Source: Sphingopyxis microcysteis (lineage in GTDB: Bacteria; Pseudomonadota; Alphaproteobacteria; Sphingomonadales; Sphingomonadaceae). From it: a stretch of DNA of 64,000 bases. The stretch lies in contig NZ_JAANYY010000005.1 in assembly GCF_012274265.1 (NCBI RefSeq), forward strand, positions 372,001-436,000, read 5' to 3'. Shown here piece by piece: positions 34,411 to 43,622 of this stretch; the first letter of the stretch is position 1, and the number at the start of each line of letters is the position of its first letter. The notes beneath the pieces are model-generated. The model worked only from the letters and a program-made list of their open reading frames with translations. It ran no database searches and was not told the origin of the DNA. The position numbers and the translations under genes were made by a program.

Positions 34411-35562
34411 ATGGCTGAGAAAATCACAGATTTCGACAGCATTGCTGCGGATATCTTTTTGCAAAAGCGGGCTGGAAAACTCAGCCATTTCGCCGAGATG
34501 ATCTGGAACTTCCACCGGGACCGGATCGATGCCACGTTCGAGGGTGGTTGGGACAATGCCGCATTTCCGTGGGACCGCAACATGCATGGGTGGTGGAAAT
34601 ACCCGCTGGCATTCGCGACATACTCGATCCCCTCGGTGATCATGGTTGAGGAAGCCCGGTACGCGGAAGCTTCAATCTGTCTGAGGAAATCAATACTACT
34701 GTTCAAAGATACGCCGATCTGGGACGAATGGGTCAAGTACGGCCATGGGCCAGATCCGATATGCTGCCGGAATATCATGTACAAGGCGCATCTGCACGTC
34801 ATGTACGGCTTGTATCAGCTCATTACCGGATCGCAGGAATTTGAGAGGGAATACATTCAGCTAACAGCTATAATGAAAAATGAGTTGAATGAAAATAGAG
34901 AAAATGAGGGATTTGAAGGTATAGTTTGCGAAGATGATCAATATTTTCCTGTATGTAATTCCCAGATAGTCATCGGCATGTCGATACATGACTTAATTTT
35001 TGGAACAAATTACTACAATGAATATGGAAAAAGAGTTGCTGATTTCATTGCAGACAGGATCAGTGATCCAGTGACCAAGATGATACTGTACAAGTATCAT
35101 CCCTCCCATGACCAGGCTGAAGCCTATCTGTCCGGCGCTTGCAACACCTGGGGACTGACCCAATTGCATTATACCAATCCGGCAGACATGCAGACCGGCT
35201 ATGAGAACTTCAAGCGTCTGCTCGTTGCGCAGCAACCGGATGGCGCGCTCTACCTCAAGGAATGTGTCCATGCCTCCGATCCCGCCATGGGGCTGGAGGA
35301 GAGTTTCGGGCTTCTATATGCGCTCGGCTTGGCGAGGGAGTATCAGGACCCTGACCTTTGGGCTGGTTTTATGAAGTACCTGGGTAAGACGTCTGGTATT
35401 GCGTATGTCGACGGAAGGGTCCGCCTCGTCGAAGTGACAAATGGGGAAGAGCATCACGCCAACAGCTACATCCTATGGGGCGCCCTTCACGAATCGTGGA
35501 ACGCGGTCTTTCAGCATGATTGGAGCGCGCTGAGGGCCCGGCATCGGGCGGTGTTGTCATGA
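34411..35562 (+). CDS. Linalool dehydratase/isomerase-fold protein, catalytic residues retained
   Basis: A 383-residue soluble protein of the linalool dehydratase/isomerase (alpha/alpha)6-barrel type, without the signal peptide found in the founding enzyme. The key pairs are kept at the same spacing as in Castellaniella LDI: M-Y-K-A-H (M123, H127) and C-E-D-D-Q-Y-F-P-V-C (C173, C182). W-D-N-A-A-F-P-W-D near residue 47 probably adds the acid/base Asp. It would add or remove water at, or isomerise, an allylic-type alcohol; the substrate need not be a terpene. GC is strikingly low in parts (30% over 34861-34920), unlike the neighbours, suggesting separate origin. It overlaps the next gene. Confidence 0.75.
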   Translation: MAEKITDFDSIAADIFLQKRAGKLSHFAEMIWNFHRDRIDATFEGGWDNAAFPWDRNMHGWWKYPLAFATYSIPSVIMVEEARYAEASICLRKSILLFKDTPIWDEWVKYGHGPDPICCRNIMYKAHLHVMYGLYQLITGSQEFEREYIQLTAIMKNELNENRENEGFEGIVCEDDQYFPVCNSQIVIGMSIHDLIFGTNYYNEYGKRVADFIADRISDPVTKMILYKYHPSHDQAEAYLSGACNTWGLTQLHYTNPADMQTGYENFKRLLVAQQPDGALYLKECVHASDPAMGLEESFGLLYALGLAREYQDPDLWAGFMKYLGKTSGIAYVDGRVRLVEVTNGEEHHANSYILWGALHESWNAVFQHDWSALRARHRAVLS

Positions 35563-36701
35563 TCGGTGCAGAGGCTTCGCGCCAAGACATCTGGGCGATG
35601 GTTGAAGACGGGCGGTTCACAGATCAAGTTGAGGCGCATTACAGGACGCTTCTGTTCGACCTGGACCTGGCTTGCTACAATAATTGCCACGTCTGTCACG
35701 TTCCTGGTTCGGGGGTCGCTTTTTACAAGGCCATGGGCTTCATGGCCCTGACTTTGCCATCTGTAGCCTATATTGACCCGTTCAGAACCAGAGAGGTTGA
35801 GTATAATCTTAACCTGACCGCAAAAAATATCTGTAATCCAAATCTTTCCAACCCATTGAATATGTACGATTCTGAAAATGTCCGCGTCGTCCTGAGCGCC
35901 CTGTCGTATGAATTCTACCGATTGGTCAGCGGAAGGGGGCAATTCGATGAAAAATCTCGCGCATTCATCGAAGCAATACAAGGAAAGATCATTAACAATT
36001 ACCAATCTGCGCAAAATATTTTCGCGCTTGAAACTGTGACCGGTAGGTTCGAAATGTTTCCAAATCTACTGACGATGCTTGCATTTGAAATTCATGATAA
36101 GATTCATGGGACAACTTATTCTTACGATAATGACAAAATTTTGGACGGTATAGGCGTTCTGTTACGCGATGATCAATCAGGACTGTTCTTCGAATCACTG
36201 CAAACTGGCAGTTTTGGTTTCGATAAGCAGGAATTGAATAGAGAGTCATTTTGGATCTCTAGAAATATTCGACCAAGATCCAATGCATTGGCACTTAACC
36301 TGATGCATTATTTCAGGCCGCAGGAAGCGGAAGCGCTTTGGGAGCAGTTCAAGTTTGCATTTTCTGACGAATTGATGCGGATCAATTTAGGGGCGTTGAA
36401 AGGGAAGTCTGGACAGTCTTTCGTAACACCTCTTGGTTTTCAACTAGAGGATATTTTTGCAGCTCTTTGGTTGGCTAAAGAGATGCAAGATGTCAAATTT
36501 TTCAATTTACTGAATAATCGCACTTATGAAGTTTTAGAGCCGAAGCGTATAGAGGCTAAGATATTTTATGATCAGCTGGGGGAGGGCGGACCATTGGTTT
36601 CATACTTTAACCTTCTGGCCCAGTGCCATGTCGGCTGGAAGCAGCTTGTTGAAAAAGATTGGGCGCAGAGCTACCACAAAGACTATAATGTGGTCCGCTG
36701 A
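35520..36701 (+). CDS. Second linalool dehydratase/isomerase-fold protein, catalytic Cys/His replaced
   Basis: A 393-residue paralogue sharing the fold-typical block F-E-I-H-D-K-I-H-G-T-T-Y (compare H-D-L-I-F-G-T-N-Y in the preceding protein) and the C-terminal W-L-A-K-E-M pattern. Where the preceding protein has C173 and C182, this one reads L-E-T-V-T-G-R-F-E-M-F-P-N, and the M-x3-H pair becomes R and S. It may be a non-catalytic partner of a heteromer or an enzyme with other chemistry. Its start lies 43 bases inside the upstream gene, so the two are co-translated; both are AT-rich. Confidence 0.65.
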   Translation: MERAEGPASGGVVMIGAEASRQDIWAMVEDGRFTDQVEAHYRTLLFDLDLACYNNCHVCHVPGSGVAFYKAMGFMALTLPSVAYIDPFRTREVEYNLNLTAKNICNPNLSNPLNMYDSENVRVVLSALSYEFYRLVSGRGQFDEKSRAFIEAIQGKIINNYQSAQNIFALETVTGRFEMFPNLLTMLAFEIHDKIHGTTYSYDNDKILDGIGVLLRDDQSGLFFESLQTGSFGFDKQELNRESFWISRNIRPRSNALALNLMHYFRPQEAEALWEQFKFAFSDELMRINLGALKGKSGQSFVTPLGFQLEDIFAALWLAKEMQDVKFFNLLNNRTYEVLEPKRIEAKIFYDQLGEGGPLVSYFNLLAQCHVGWKQLVEKDWAQSYHKDYNVVR

Positions 36702-36705
36702 TACC

Positions 36706-36740
36706 AGAATGCGATGAGCCTGACTCATCGCATTCTGCTT
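36706..36740 (+). terminator. Hairpin between the dehydratase-like pair and astA
   Basis: A perfect 13-bp stem (36706-36718 with 36724-36736) with loop CCTGA, directly after the stop at 36701. The T-tract is poor (GCTT), but the position between convergent genes fits a bidirectional terminator. Confidence 0.75.
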
Positions 36741-36986
36741 AAGCCCGTGCGGCGCTTGAGCATTTCCAGCGTGTGATGCGTCACCATCCCAGCACGCTGG
36801 TATGAGACGATGCTTGATGTGAAGGCTTCGCAGCAGATGCAGACCAGACGCCAGATTCGTAGGTCCTGACTCCAGCATCCCAAGATCGGACAACGAAGGG
36901 ATTGAGTATCGGACGCCTTGCCGCGTTCTGCCAATCCCTTCGAAGGCGATCACCTGGTGCATTGCACAAGGGGTTGAACAGTTGCG

Positions 36987-37916
36987 CTACGATTCCAGCG
37001 CTTCGAGGCTTACCGTGAATTCGGGACCAGAATTTCTGGCACGCAGGCGCTGATTGCGGCCAGGTAGCGGTAATTCCAGGCCGTCGCCTGCGAGGCGGCA
37101 TTCGGTAATCGTACGCAACTGGTCAATGCGGGCATGAAGCGTGGGACCTGCATCGAAGATGTCGACATAGCCGTCGTAAACAAATCCTTCGGCTTCAAGC
37201 ATTGCCTTTGCCGGAACTGCGTCTACGTGAGGACGCCCGATCGCAGACTGCGCATCGAGTGGCAAGAGCGCAGTATATATGGGAAATTTAGGCATGAGAT
37301 CGGCAATGAACTGATTGCCTTGGGTCGCATTGTATAGGTCGGCAGCATGAAATTCACTGTCAAAGAATTTTCGGCCAACGGCCTCCCAGAATGGTGAGAT
37401 GGCTCCATCTAGCCAGCCGCGCATTTCAGCAACTATAGTGCTTCCAAATCTCTCCCTGTGTTGAGAAATAAAGAGGTAGCGGCTGCGCGAGAGAAGTTGT
37501 CCCAGCCCCGCGGATCGGGCTTGTGGCGCCAAAAATAGCCCGCCCACTTCCGAAGCGCCATCGAAATCATTGACCAGTGTTAGAATATGAGTCGAGAAAT
37601 GTCGGCCAGTGCCATTGGAAACATGGGATATTCGGCTCAGCTTGTAGCTGTAGAATGGCCATCGGACCCCGATCTTCGAGTAAATGCTCGAGGTTCTAAC
37701 AATTCGGCCCGTCTCAGTGTCTTCAAGGACGAACAGATAGAATTCATCCTGCGGTGAATCGATAATGACGCCGCAGGATTGCTCGCTCCACGCTACTCGT
37801 TCCGCCAGTACACCCCGGTCATGAGGAAAGTTGGTGAGGCCGCCCGCGGTCAATGCCGCCAGTTCCAGCAATGCATCCACGTCATTCTTGCATGCCATGC
37901 GCACTTGGTGCGTCAT
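36987..37916 (-). CDS. astA: Arginine N-succinyltransferase
   Basis: A 309-residue protein of the AstA/AruG family, first enzyme of the AST pathway (arginine plus succinyl-CoA gives N2-succinylarginine). Recognisable blocks are E-V-G-G-L-F-L, the acetyltransferase-like G-L-G-Q-L-L-S-R-S-R-Y-L-F, M-R-G-W and G-Q-H-V-like sequence replaced here by R-P-H-V-D-A-V-P-A. ATG 37916 is chosen because GGGGAA precedes it; the astB stop overlaps just upstream. It is the last gene of the minus-strand astC-astD-astB-astA order. Confidence 0.88.
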   Translation of the reverse strand: MTHQVRMACKNDVDALLELAALTAGGLTNFPHDRGVLAERVAWSEQSCGVIIDSPQDEFYLFVLEDTETGRIVRTSSIYSKIGVRWPFYSYKLSRISHVSNGTGRHFSTHILTLVNDFDGASEVGGLFLAPQARSAGLGQLLSRSRYLFISQHRERFGSTIVAEMRGWLDGAISPFWEAVGRKFFDSEFHAADLYNATQGNQFIADLMPKFPIYTALLPLDAQSAIGRPHVDAVPAKAMLEAEGFVYDGYVDIFDAGPTLHARIDQLRTITECRLAGDGLELPLPGRNQRLRARNSGPEFTVSLEALES

Positions 37917-37917
37917 A

Positions 37918-39207
37918 TCAGAGTTCCCCAATTCCAAAGCCGAGCATTTTCAGCAGTGCTCCGCGTGCAGCACGGCATTCTGCCCAGAGTTCGGCGTCCG
38001 CCAGGTCGGACTCGGCAATTCTCTCCGGCCAATGTTCTTCTATGGCTCTCTCGAGCCTGTCACAGATCCTTTCGTCAACGAGGAACCTCTTGTCGACGGC
38101 AGCCAGCGTGCCCTCGCTCATGGCAACCCGTAGGCGCAAACAAGCAGGGCCTCCTCCATTACGCATGGATTCGCGAACCTCGACGATTTCCAATCGTGTG
38201 ATGACGCCTTGGCCCACCACGCTATCGTTCAACCATTTCCACACAGCAGAGTTCTCTCGGCATTCGCCCGGTACGACCAGGGCCATTCCGCCGCAAGGCA
38301 GTGTGACCAGTTGCGAGTTGAACAGATAGGAACCCACCGCATCTGCAAGTGATACTCGATCCGAAGGCGCCTCGATAATCTGGACCGAAGGTACTCGCAT
38401 GCGGATGGTTTCGAGGACTTGGTCGCGATCCTCGAAGGCCTGTTGGTGTGTCAACAAGACATTCTCGTTCGCGACCGCCACCACGTCATTGTGGAAGGCA
38501 CCGGCTTCTATCGCCGCAGCACTTTGTTGGACGTGGAGTTGCCCCTCGGCGCTCAGGCCATGGCGCCGAGCCACGGCTTCCCCCGCGATCCGATTCTGCC
38601 GGGCGGGGTACCTGCCGCTTGAAACACCGTAAACGAAGATCTCGAGGCCGTGTTCGCCATGACTGGCTGTTAGCCGCATTGCATTGGCGGCTCCTTCGTC
38701 TGTTAGTCTTGCGGGAAGCGGGTCATGTACGGCGAACAGACGCTTATCGGGAAATGCCAGCCGAAGTTGTCGCACAGTCTGTTGTGCCTCGATGCTGCGA
38801 TGGAGCATCGACGAAAGGTTTGCGACTGTCAGGTGGCAACGCCCGTCGCGCGTGTCGGGGGCGGGCGAGACGGTCGCTGCATTTGCGGTCCACATCGGGG
38901 ATGCGGAGAACACACTCGTCAGCAATGCCGGATCGCTTGCCCAGGCGGCGGAGTAGACGTCATCGTCGCTGCCTGCGAAACCAAGATCTCGTAGCCACGG
39001 AGCGAAAGGGCGGTCATGCGGCAGCAGCAGGCCTTGTGTTAGGCCAAGCCCGAGCATTCGCCGCATCTTGCCAATCCCTTGGATGGCCGCTTTTCGAGGG
39101 CTTGAGACCACGCCGGCATTCCGCGCAGAAGCGACATTTCCGAACGAGAGGCCCGCATAATTGTGGCTCGGGCCGACCAGACCGTCAAAATTGACTTCAC
39201 GCACCAT
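37918..39207 (-). CDS. astB: N-succinylarginine dihydrolase
   Basis: A 429-residue member of the AstB family (E. coli enzyme is about 447 residues). It starts with the conserved E-V-N-F-D-G-L-V-G-P-S-H-N-Y-A-G-L. The catalytic triad regions are visible: Glu in D-E-G-A-A-N, His in A-G-A-F-H-N-D-V-V and Cys in N-G-G-G-P-A-C-L-R. It hydrolyses succinylarginine to succinylornithine, CO2 and ammonia. Its start overlaps the end of astD by 11 bases. Confidence 0.93.
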   Translation of the reverse strand: MVREVNFDGLVGPSHNYAGLSFGNVASARNAGVVSSPRKAAIQGIGKMRRMLGLGLTQGLLLPHDRPFAPWLRDLGFAGSDDDVYSAAWASDPALLTSVFSASPMWTANAATVSPAPDTRDGRCHLTVANLSSMLHRSIEAQQTVRQLRLAFPDKRLFAVHDPLPARLTDEGAANAMRLTASHGEHGLEIFVYGVSSGRYPARQNRIAGEAVARRHGLSAEGQLHVQQSAAAIEAGAFHNDVVAVANENVLLTHQQAFEDRDQVLETIRMRVPSVQIIEAPSDRVSLADAVGSYLFNSQLVTLPCGGMALVVPGECRENSAVWKWLNDSVVGQGVITRLEIVEVRESMRNGGGPACLRLRVAMSEGTLAAVDKRFLVDERICDRLERAIEEHWPERIAESDLADAELWAECRAARGALLKMLGFGIGEL

Positions 39208-40639
39208 TGGAATGATCCCTTCGGGCTGATCGCAGGCCGCGAATGTCGCTGGTTTGGTCGATCACCGCTTCTGCTTCGAAGCTGGCGACCGGATAGGCGC
39301 AATAATCAGCCGCGTAAAAGGCGCTTGGCCGGTGATTGCCCGAGGCACCCAGCCCGCCGAACGGCATCGTCGCGGCGGCGCCGGTCGTGGGCCTGTTCCA
39401 GTTGCACACACCGACGCGTGCGCGAAGCGCATAGCGATCCCACAAGGATTGATCTGAAGAGATCAGCCCCCCCGCCAGTCCGAAGGCGGTATTGTTGGCG
39501 ACGCGGATAGCGGTGTCGAAGTCAGGCACTCGCATGACCTGGAGAAGTGGGCCGAAGATTTCCCGGTCAGGGACTTCCATGTCCGTTACGTCGACGATTG
39601 CGGGAGGCAAAAATGCACCCGAACGATCCGGCGGGGATAGCAAGGGCAAAACCACGCGCGCCCCGGATGCCACCAGCGCATCATAGGCGGCGCGCACACG
39701 ATCGGCAGCGTGAGCGGATACCAGCGGTCCCATTGCTGGCTCCGGAGCTTCGTCCCAGCTGCCGATCGACAAACGCTGCGCGTAGTCGACGACAGCTGCA
39801 AGCGTTGCGTCACCGACGCTACCCTTCGGGATAATGAGGCGACGCGCACACGAGCAGCGTTGCCCGGCCGAGATGAAAGCGGAGCTCACGACGATTGAGG
39901 CTGCCGCGTCCGGCATCCCGTCCCAAGCGATCAGGGGATTGTTGCCGCCGAGCTCGAGCGCAAGAATGACTTCTGGACGATCAACGAACTGGCGCCGAAG
40001 GTGTGCGCCGGTAGCGGCCGAACCAGTAAAGAGTAGGCCATCGATCCGGGATTCGGCGAGGGCGATGCCGGTGTCGCGCCCGCCCTGCACAATGTTGAAA
40101 ACACCATCCGGCAGGCCAGCCTCTTGCAACAGACCATCAATGATTTCGCCAACGAGGGGCGCTTCCTCCGACGGCTTGAAGACAATTGTGTTTCCCGCAA
40201 GGAGCGCCGGAACGAAGTGCCCGTTGGGAAGATGGCCAGGAAAGTTGTATGGGCCGTAGACGGCCATTACACCATACGGCCTGTGGCGCAGCACCGACCG
40301 GCCGAATGCGGCCTCCCGCTCGGACTCGTCAGCGCGCTCGCTAAGGGACTGGATCGAAATCGCGACCTTGTTGGCCATGGATGCGACTTCTTGGCGGCCT
40401 TCCCACAAAGGCTTTCCGGTCTCACGGCCGATTGCCGCAGCAAGCCGTTCTGCGTGATCCGATATCATCTGCCGGTATCGCTCGACGAGCCGAATTCGCT
40501 CGAAAAGTGGCGTAGCGGACCAGCCATCGAAGGATCGCCTCGCACGTTCGACGGCCAGAGCGACTTCCTTCGGGCCCGCCGACCTTCCTTCCCAAACTGT
40601 TTCTCCCGTCGCCGGGCACACTGATCGGAAATTAGTCAT
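39197..40639 (-). CDS. astD: Succinylglutamate semialdehyde dehydrogenase
   Basis: A 480-residue aldehyde dehydrogenase with the AstD hallmarks: Y-G-P-Y-N-F-P-G-H-L-P-N-G-H near residues 145-158, catalytic Glu in L-E-L-G-G-N-N-P and Cys in G-Q-R-C-S-C-A-R-R. It oxidises succinylglutamate semialdehyde to succinylglutamate with NAD. Its ATG overlaps the astC stop by four bases and its stop overlaps astB, giving a fully coupled ast operon. Confidence 0.92.
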   Translation of the reverse strand: MTNFRSVCPATGETVWEGRSAGPKEVALAVERARRSFDGWSATPLFERIRLVERYRQMISDHAERLAAAIGRETGKPLWEGRQEVASMANKVAISIQSLSERADESEREAAFGRSVLRHRPYGVMAVYGPYNFPGHLPNGHFVPALLAGNTIVFKPSEEAPLVGEIIDGLLQEAGLPDGVFNIVQGGRDTGIALAESRIDGLLFTGSAATGAHLRRQFVDRPEVILALELGGNNPLIAWDGMPDAAASIVVSSAFISAGQRCSCARRLIIPKGSVGDATLAAVVDYAQRLSIGSWDEAPEPAMGPLVSAHAADRVRAAYDALVASGARVVLPLLSPPDRSGAFLPPAIVDVTDMEVPDREIFGPLLQVMRVPDFDTAIRVANNTAFGLAGGLISSDQSLWDRYALRARVGVCNWNRPTTGAAATMPFGGLGASGNHRPSAFYAADYCAYPVASFEAEAVIDQTSDIRGLRSARRDHSNGA

Positions 40640-41847
40640 ACTGCGACCTGCAATGCGTCAACAGCAAGTAGTTCGCTTGCCTTCTCACAGGTCTGCTCGA
40701 ACCGAATGAGGACCTCGCGCACTTCCTGTGCTGAAATGGTGAGAGCCGGCAAGAGGCGCACGACATTGTCTCCGCCACCCGTGATCAAGAGTCTCTGTTG
40801 GCGCGCAAGATTGATGAACTCCCGATTGACGACTGCTAGCTGCACACCAATCAGGAGGCCGAGCCCACGGATCTCGCGCACTATGTGCGGATAGCGAGCG
40901 GTTATGGATTCAAGGCCGGCACGGAATTCTTTAGCGCGCTGGTTCACGGTATCGAGAGTTTCCGCGTTGCTTATCTCATCGAAGGCCGCGATCGCGACGG
41001 CCATCGCAAGCGGATTACCGCCAAATGTCGAACCATGTGATCCAATAGTCATACCGATCGCGGCCTGCGCAGTTGCGAGGCAGGCAGAGACTGGAAAGCC
41101 TGCGCCAAGGGCCTTGGCAATAGCCATGATGTCTGGCTCGCAGTCCTTGATCCACTGATGAGCAAAAAGACGACCGGTGCGCCCCATTCCACACTGCACT
41201 TCGTCAAAGATAAGCAGTACGCCATTGCGCGAGCAGACTCGGCGAAGGTGTCGCAACTTCTCGGGATCGAGCGCTCGCGCGCCTCCTTCGCCCTGCACGG
41301 GTTCGACGATCACGGCCGCTGTGCTGGGCGATGCTACCAGTTTCTCCCAGGCAGCGACTTCGTCGAAGGCAGCATGACAAAAGCCCTGCATTGGCGGGCC
41401 GAAGCCGTCGAGATAGGCCGCATTGCCGGCAGCGTTCAACGCGGCGAAAGTGCGGCCGTGAAACGAACCTTGGAAGCCGACGATGTCGACGCGTTCATGA
41501 TTGCCCTTGACCGAAAAATGGCGGCGCGCAGTCTTGATCGCGCATTCGATCGCCTCGGTACCAGTGTTGGCGAAAAAGGCCGTATCTGCAAATGTGGCGG
41601 CGATCAGGCGCTCTGCCAGCTGGGATTGTCCGGGAATTTGCAAGCCGTTGCCAACATGCCAAAGGCGTTCCGACTGGCGTTGCAATGCATCCACAAGTGC
41701 AGGATGGCAATGACCCAAGGCGTTGACGGCGACCCCCCCGATGCAGTCGAGCCATTCTGAACCATTCTCATCGAACAACCAGCTTCCGAAACCCCTTACG
41801 GGTGCAATAGGCGCGGGTGCATAGACCGGCATCACCGAAGAGATCAT
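40636..41847 (-). CDS. astC: Succinylornithine/acetylornithine transaminase
   Basis: A 403-residue class-III PLP aminotransferase. The PLP lysine lies in A-I-A-K-A-L-G-A-G-F-P, preceded by I-F-D-E-V-Q-C-G-M-G-R-T-G; F-A-N-T-G-T-E-A-I-E-C-A and G-S-F-H-G-R-T are also present. In this operon it should convert N2-succinylornithine to succinylglutamate semialdehyde; the same fold serves arginine biosynthesis as ArgD. It is the first ast gene, 221 bp downstream of the M20 hydrolase gene on the same strand. Confidence 0.9.
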   Translation of the reverse strand: MISSVMPVYAPAPIAPVRGFGSWLFDENGSEWLDCIGGVAVNALGHCHPALVDALQRQSERLWHVGNGLQIPGQSQLAERLIAATFADTAFFANTGTEAIECAIKTARRHFSVKGNHERVDIVGFQGSFHGRTFAALNAAGNAAYLDGFGPPMQGFCHAAFDEVAAWEKLVASPSTAAVIVEPVQGEGGARALDPEKLRHLRRVCSRNGVLLIFDEVQCGMGRTGRLFAHQWIKDCEPDIMAIAKALGAGFPVSACLATAQAAIGMTIGSHGSTFGGNPLAMAVAIAAFDEISNAETLDTVNQRAKEFRAGLESITARYPHIVREIRGLGLLIGVQLAVVNREFINLARQQRLLITGGGDNVVRLLPALTISAQEVREVLIRFEQTCEKASELLAVDALQVAV

Positions 41848-42068
41848 ATTCGCAGCCCCTTACCGAGTTGAGGTAATGAGAATATGCCAACATTCGCTGG
41901 ATAATAGCGAAAAAGAGGCTGGCATTAATTACCAAAGGGAATGTTTGGACCGTCTCTCGGAGGTGGTTCGCTTGCTGACGTTGCGTTACTGACGAGGCTC
42001 GGCAAGCAAACAAGTGATCAGCGGCGTTACCCTGCCTGGTCACACGACGAGATGGTGCAGTCCTCCAG

Positions 42069-43424
42069 TCAGTCGGCTGACAGTCCATCATTTTCCTGCT
42101 CGGAGATCAGTTGTGCACGCAAGGCGGGTGCATCGATCTCGGCGGATGCAAGCTTGCAGAGTATCAGTGCCGAAAGCCGGGCCTGCTCTGCGAAACTTTC
42201 AGGCCAGGCGAACTCCTGTTCACTATGAATGTCGCCACCCCGAACGCCTAGTGTGTCGATTCCCGGGAGCCCCTGCGCAAGCAGATTGTTGCCTTCGCAG
42301 ACGCCACCTGATGGCTTCCAGCCGATTGACAGGTCAAGTAGTGCGCCCAACTCGCGAACCTGGCTAAACAGGACCTCCTGGGCGTTGAAGAATGGCTTTG
42401 CCGGACGATGCACCCCGCCATGGACTTGAACGGAAATGCCGCCTCCTTCCATTGCGCCGGTCACAATGCGCACCTGCTCGTCGATCCAGATCGCACCCGC
42501 CTTGTCAGGGACTCGCACGTCCAGTCGCAGCACGGCACGGTCCGGGACCGCATTCAGCGCACCACCCCCATCGATGCGACCTACATTGATGGTGACGCCG
42601 TCCCGGACTCCGTTGAGATCTGCGAGCTTCGTAGCAATACGCGCAGCTGCGACCAGCGCGTTTCGACCGCTGGCAAAATCACGACCGGCGTGCGCGGCCA
42701 GCCCAAAGACTGCGATGTGGTAGTTCCCCGACCCCTTTCTTGCCGAAGCAAGGGAGCCATCTGCAAGTGTAGGTTCGTAGGTAAGCCCTATGTGGCAGTT
42801 CCGACCAAGTTCGGCTAGCCAGGCGGCTGAGCCCATCGAGCCCGTCTCTTCGTCAGGGGACAGAAGCATCTGGAAGCCCAGCTGCGAAGCTAGCGGGTGG
42901 CGCTCGAATGCGGCGAGCGCACCCAGCATGACACTGATGCCGCCTTTCATGTCGGCGATTCCGGGGCCGTTGATGCGACCATCGGCAAGCGGTCGAACTG
43001 CCTGAAACGGACTGTCAGCGGGAAAGACCGTGTCGTAATGTCCGGTCAACGCGACCTGAACGGGTGCTTCGGGGCGCAATCGGAGTAGGAGGGATTGCCC
43101 TGCCGGTGTAGCGCAAACCTCGCCTCGCGTGTTTATCTGCAGTGCTTCGTCAAGCGAAATGGCTTCAAGATCACCATCAAAGGCACTTAGGACTTCGAAT
43201 AGGCAATCAGCCATTGTGGCCAGCCCCAGCAGGTTGGAACTCCCGCTGTTTATCTCCGACCACTCGATCGCACGAACAACCAAGTTCGGCCCTGTCTTCG
43301 CGACAGCATCCAGGACTGCTTGATCGGCATCGCTGATCTGGAACCGTCGAGTGCAGGATGGCCATTGCTCCACAATCAATCTCCAACTTGCCTTTGCCGT
43401 TATGGGGCGGCTTTGTTGCAACAT
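42069..43424 (-). CDS. M20-family metallohydrolase, candidate AstE substitute
   Basis: A 451-residue zinc hydrolase of the M20 family (ArgE/DapE/carboxypeptidase G2 type). Metal and catalytic residues are visible: H-Y-D-T-V-F, G-P-G-I-A-D-M-K-G-G, the catalytic Glu in P-D-E-E-T-G, Y-E-P-T and a final His in H-S-E-Q-E-F. The ast operon lacks astE (succinylglutamate desuccinylase); M20 enzymes cleave N-succinyl amino acids, so this may perform that step. Alternatively it releases arginine from a conjugate. The N-terminus may be overextended by up to about 40 residues. Confidence 0.85.
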   Translation of the reverse strand: MLQQSRPITAKASWRLIVEQWPSCTRRFQISDADQAVLDAVAKTGPNLVVRAIEWSEINSGSSNLLGLATMADCLFEVLSAFDGDLEAISLDEALQINTRGEVCATPAGQSLLLRLRPEAPVQVALTGHYDTVFPADSPFQAVRPLADGRINGPGIADMKGGISVMLGALAAFERHPLASQLGFQMLLSPDEETGSMGSAAWLAELGRNCHIGLTYEPTLADGSLASARKGSGNYHIAVFGLAAHAGRDFASGRNALVAAARIATKLADLNGVRDGVTINVGRIDGGGALNAVPDRAVLRLDVRVPDKAGAIWIDEQVRIVTGAMEGGGISVQVHGGVHRPAKPFFNAQEVLFSQVRELGALLDLSIGWKPSGGVCEGNNLLAQGLPGIDTLGVRGGDIHSEQEFAWPESFAEQARLSALILCKLASAEIDAPALRAQLISEQENDGLSAD

Positions 43425-43622
43425 GGCGCCCGCAATGCTTTTCCTCCCTTATGCGGCCCCCACATGATTGGTCAGGTAACGCCGCTCAGTGAGTCGCACT
43501 TCAGTCCCAAGCATGGATGTCAAATCAAGGGCTATGGCTCCGCGATTGAACCTTTGATTGAGATCGGCAATCAGGAGCCAGAACACAAGCGACTTCGTTT
43601 CGTTGATATATGGGGTTTGTGA

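Noticed and set aside
34411..36701. A terpene (linalool/monoterpene) degradation locus
   Set aside because: Only the fold and active-site spacing point to LDI; no other terpene genes are present and the context is amine catabolism.
36987..43424. Placing the ast operon in the TetR regulon
   Set aside because: No copy of the 18-bp repeat was found upstream of astC or the M20 gene; LysR is the more likely regulator.
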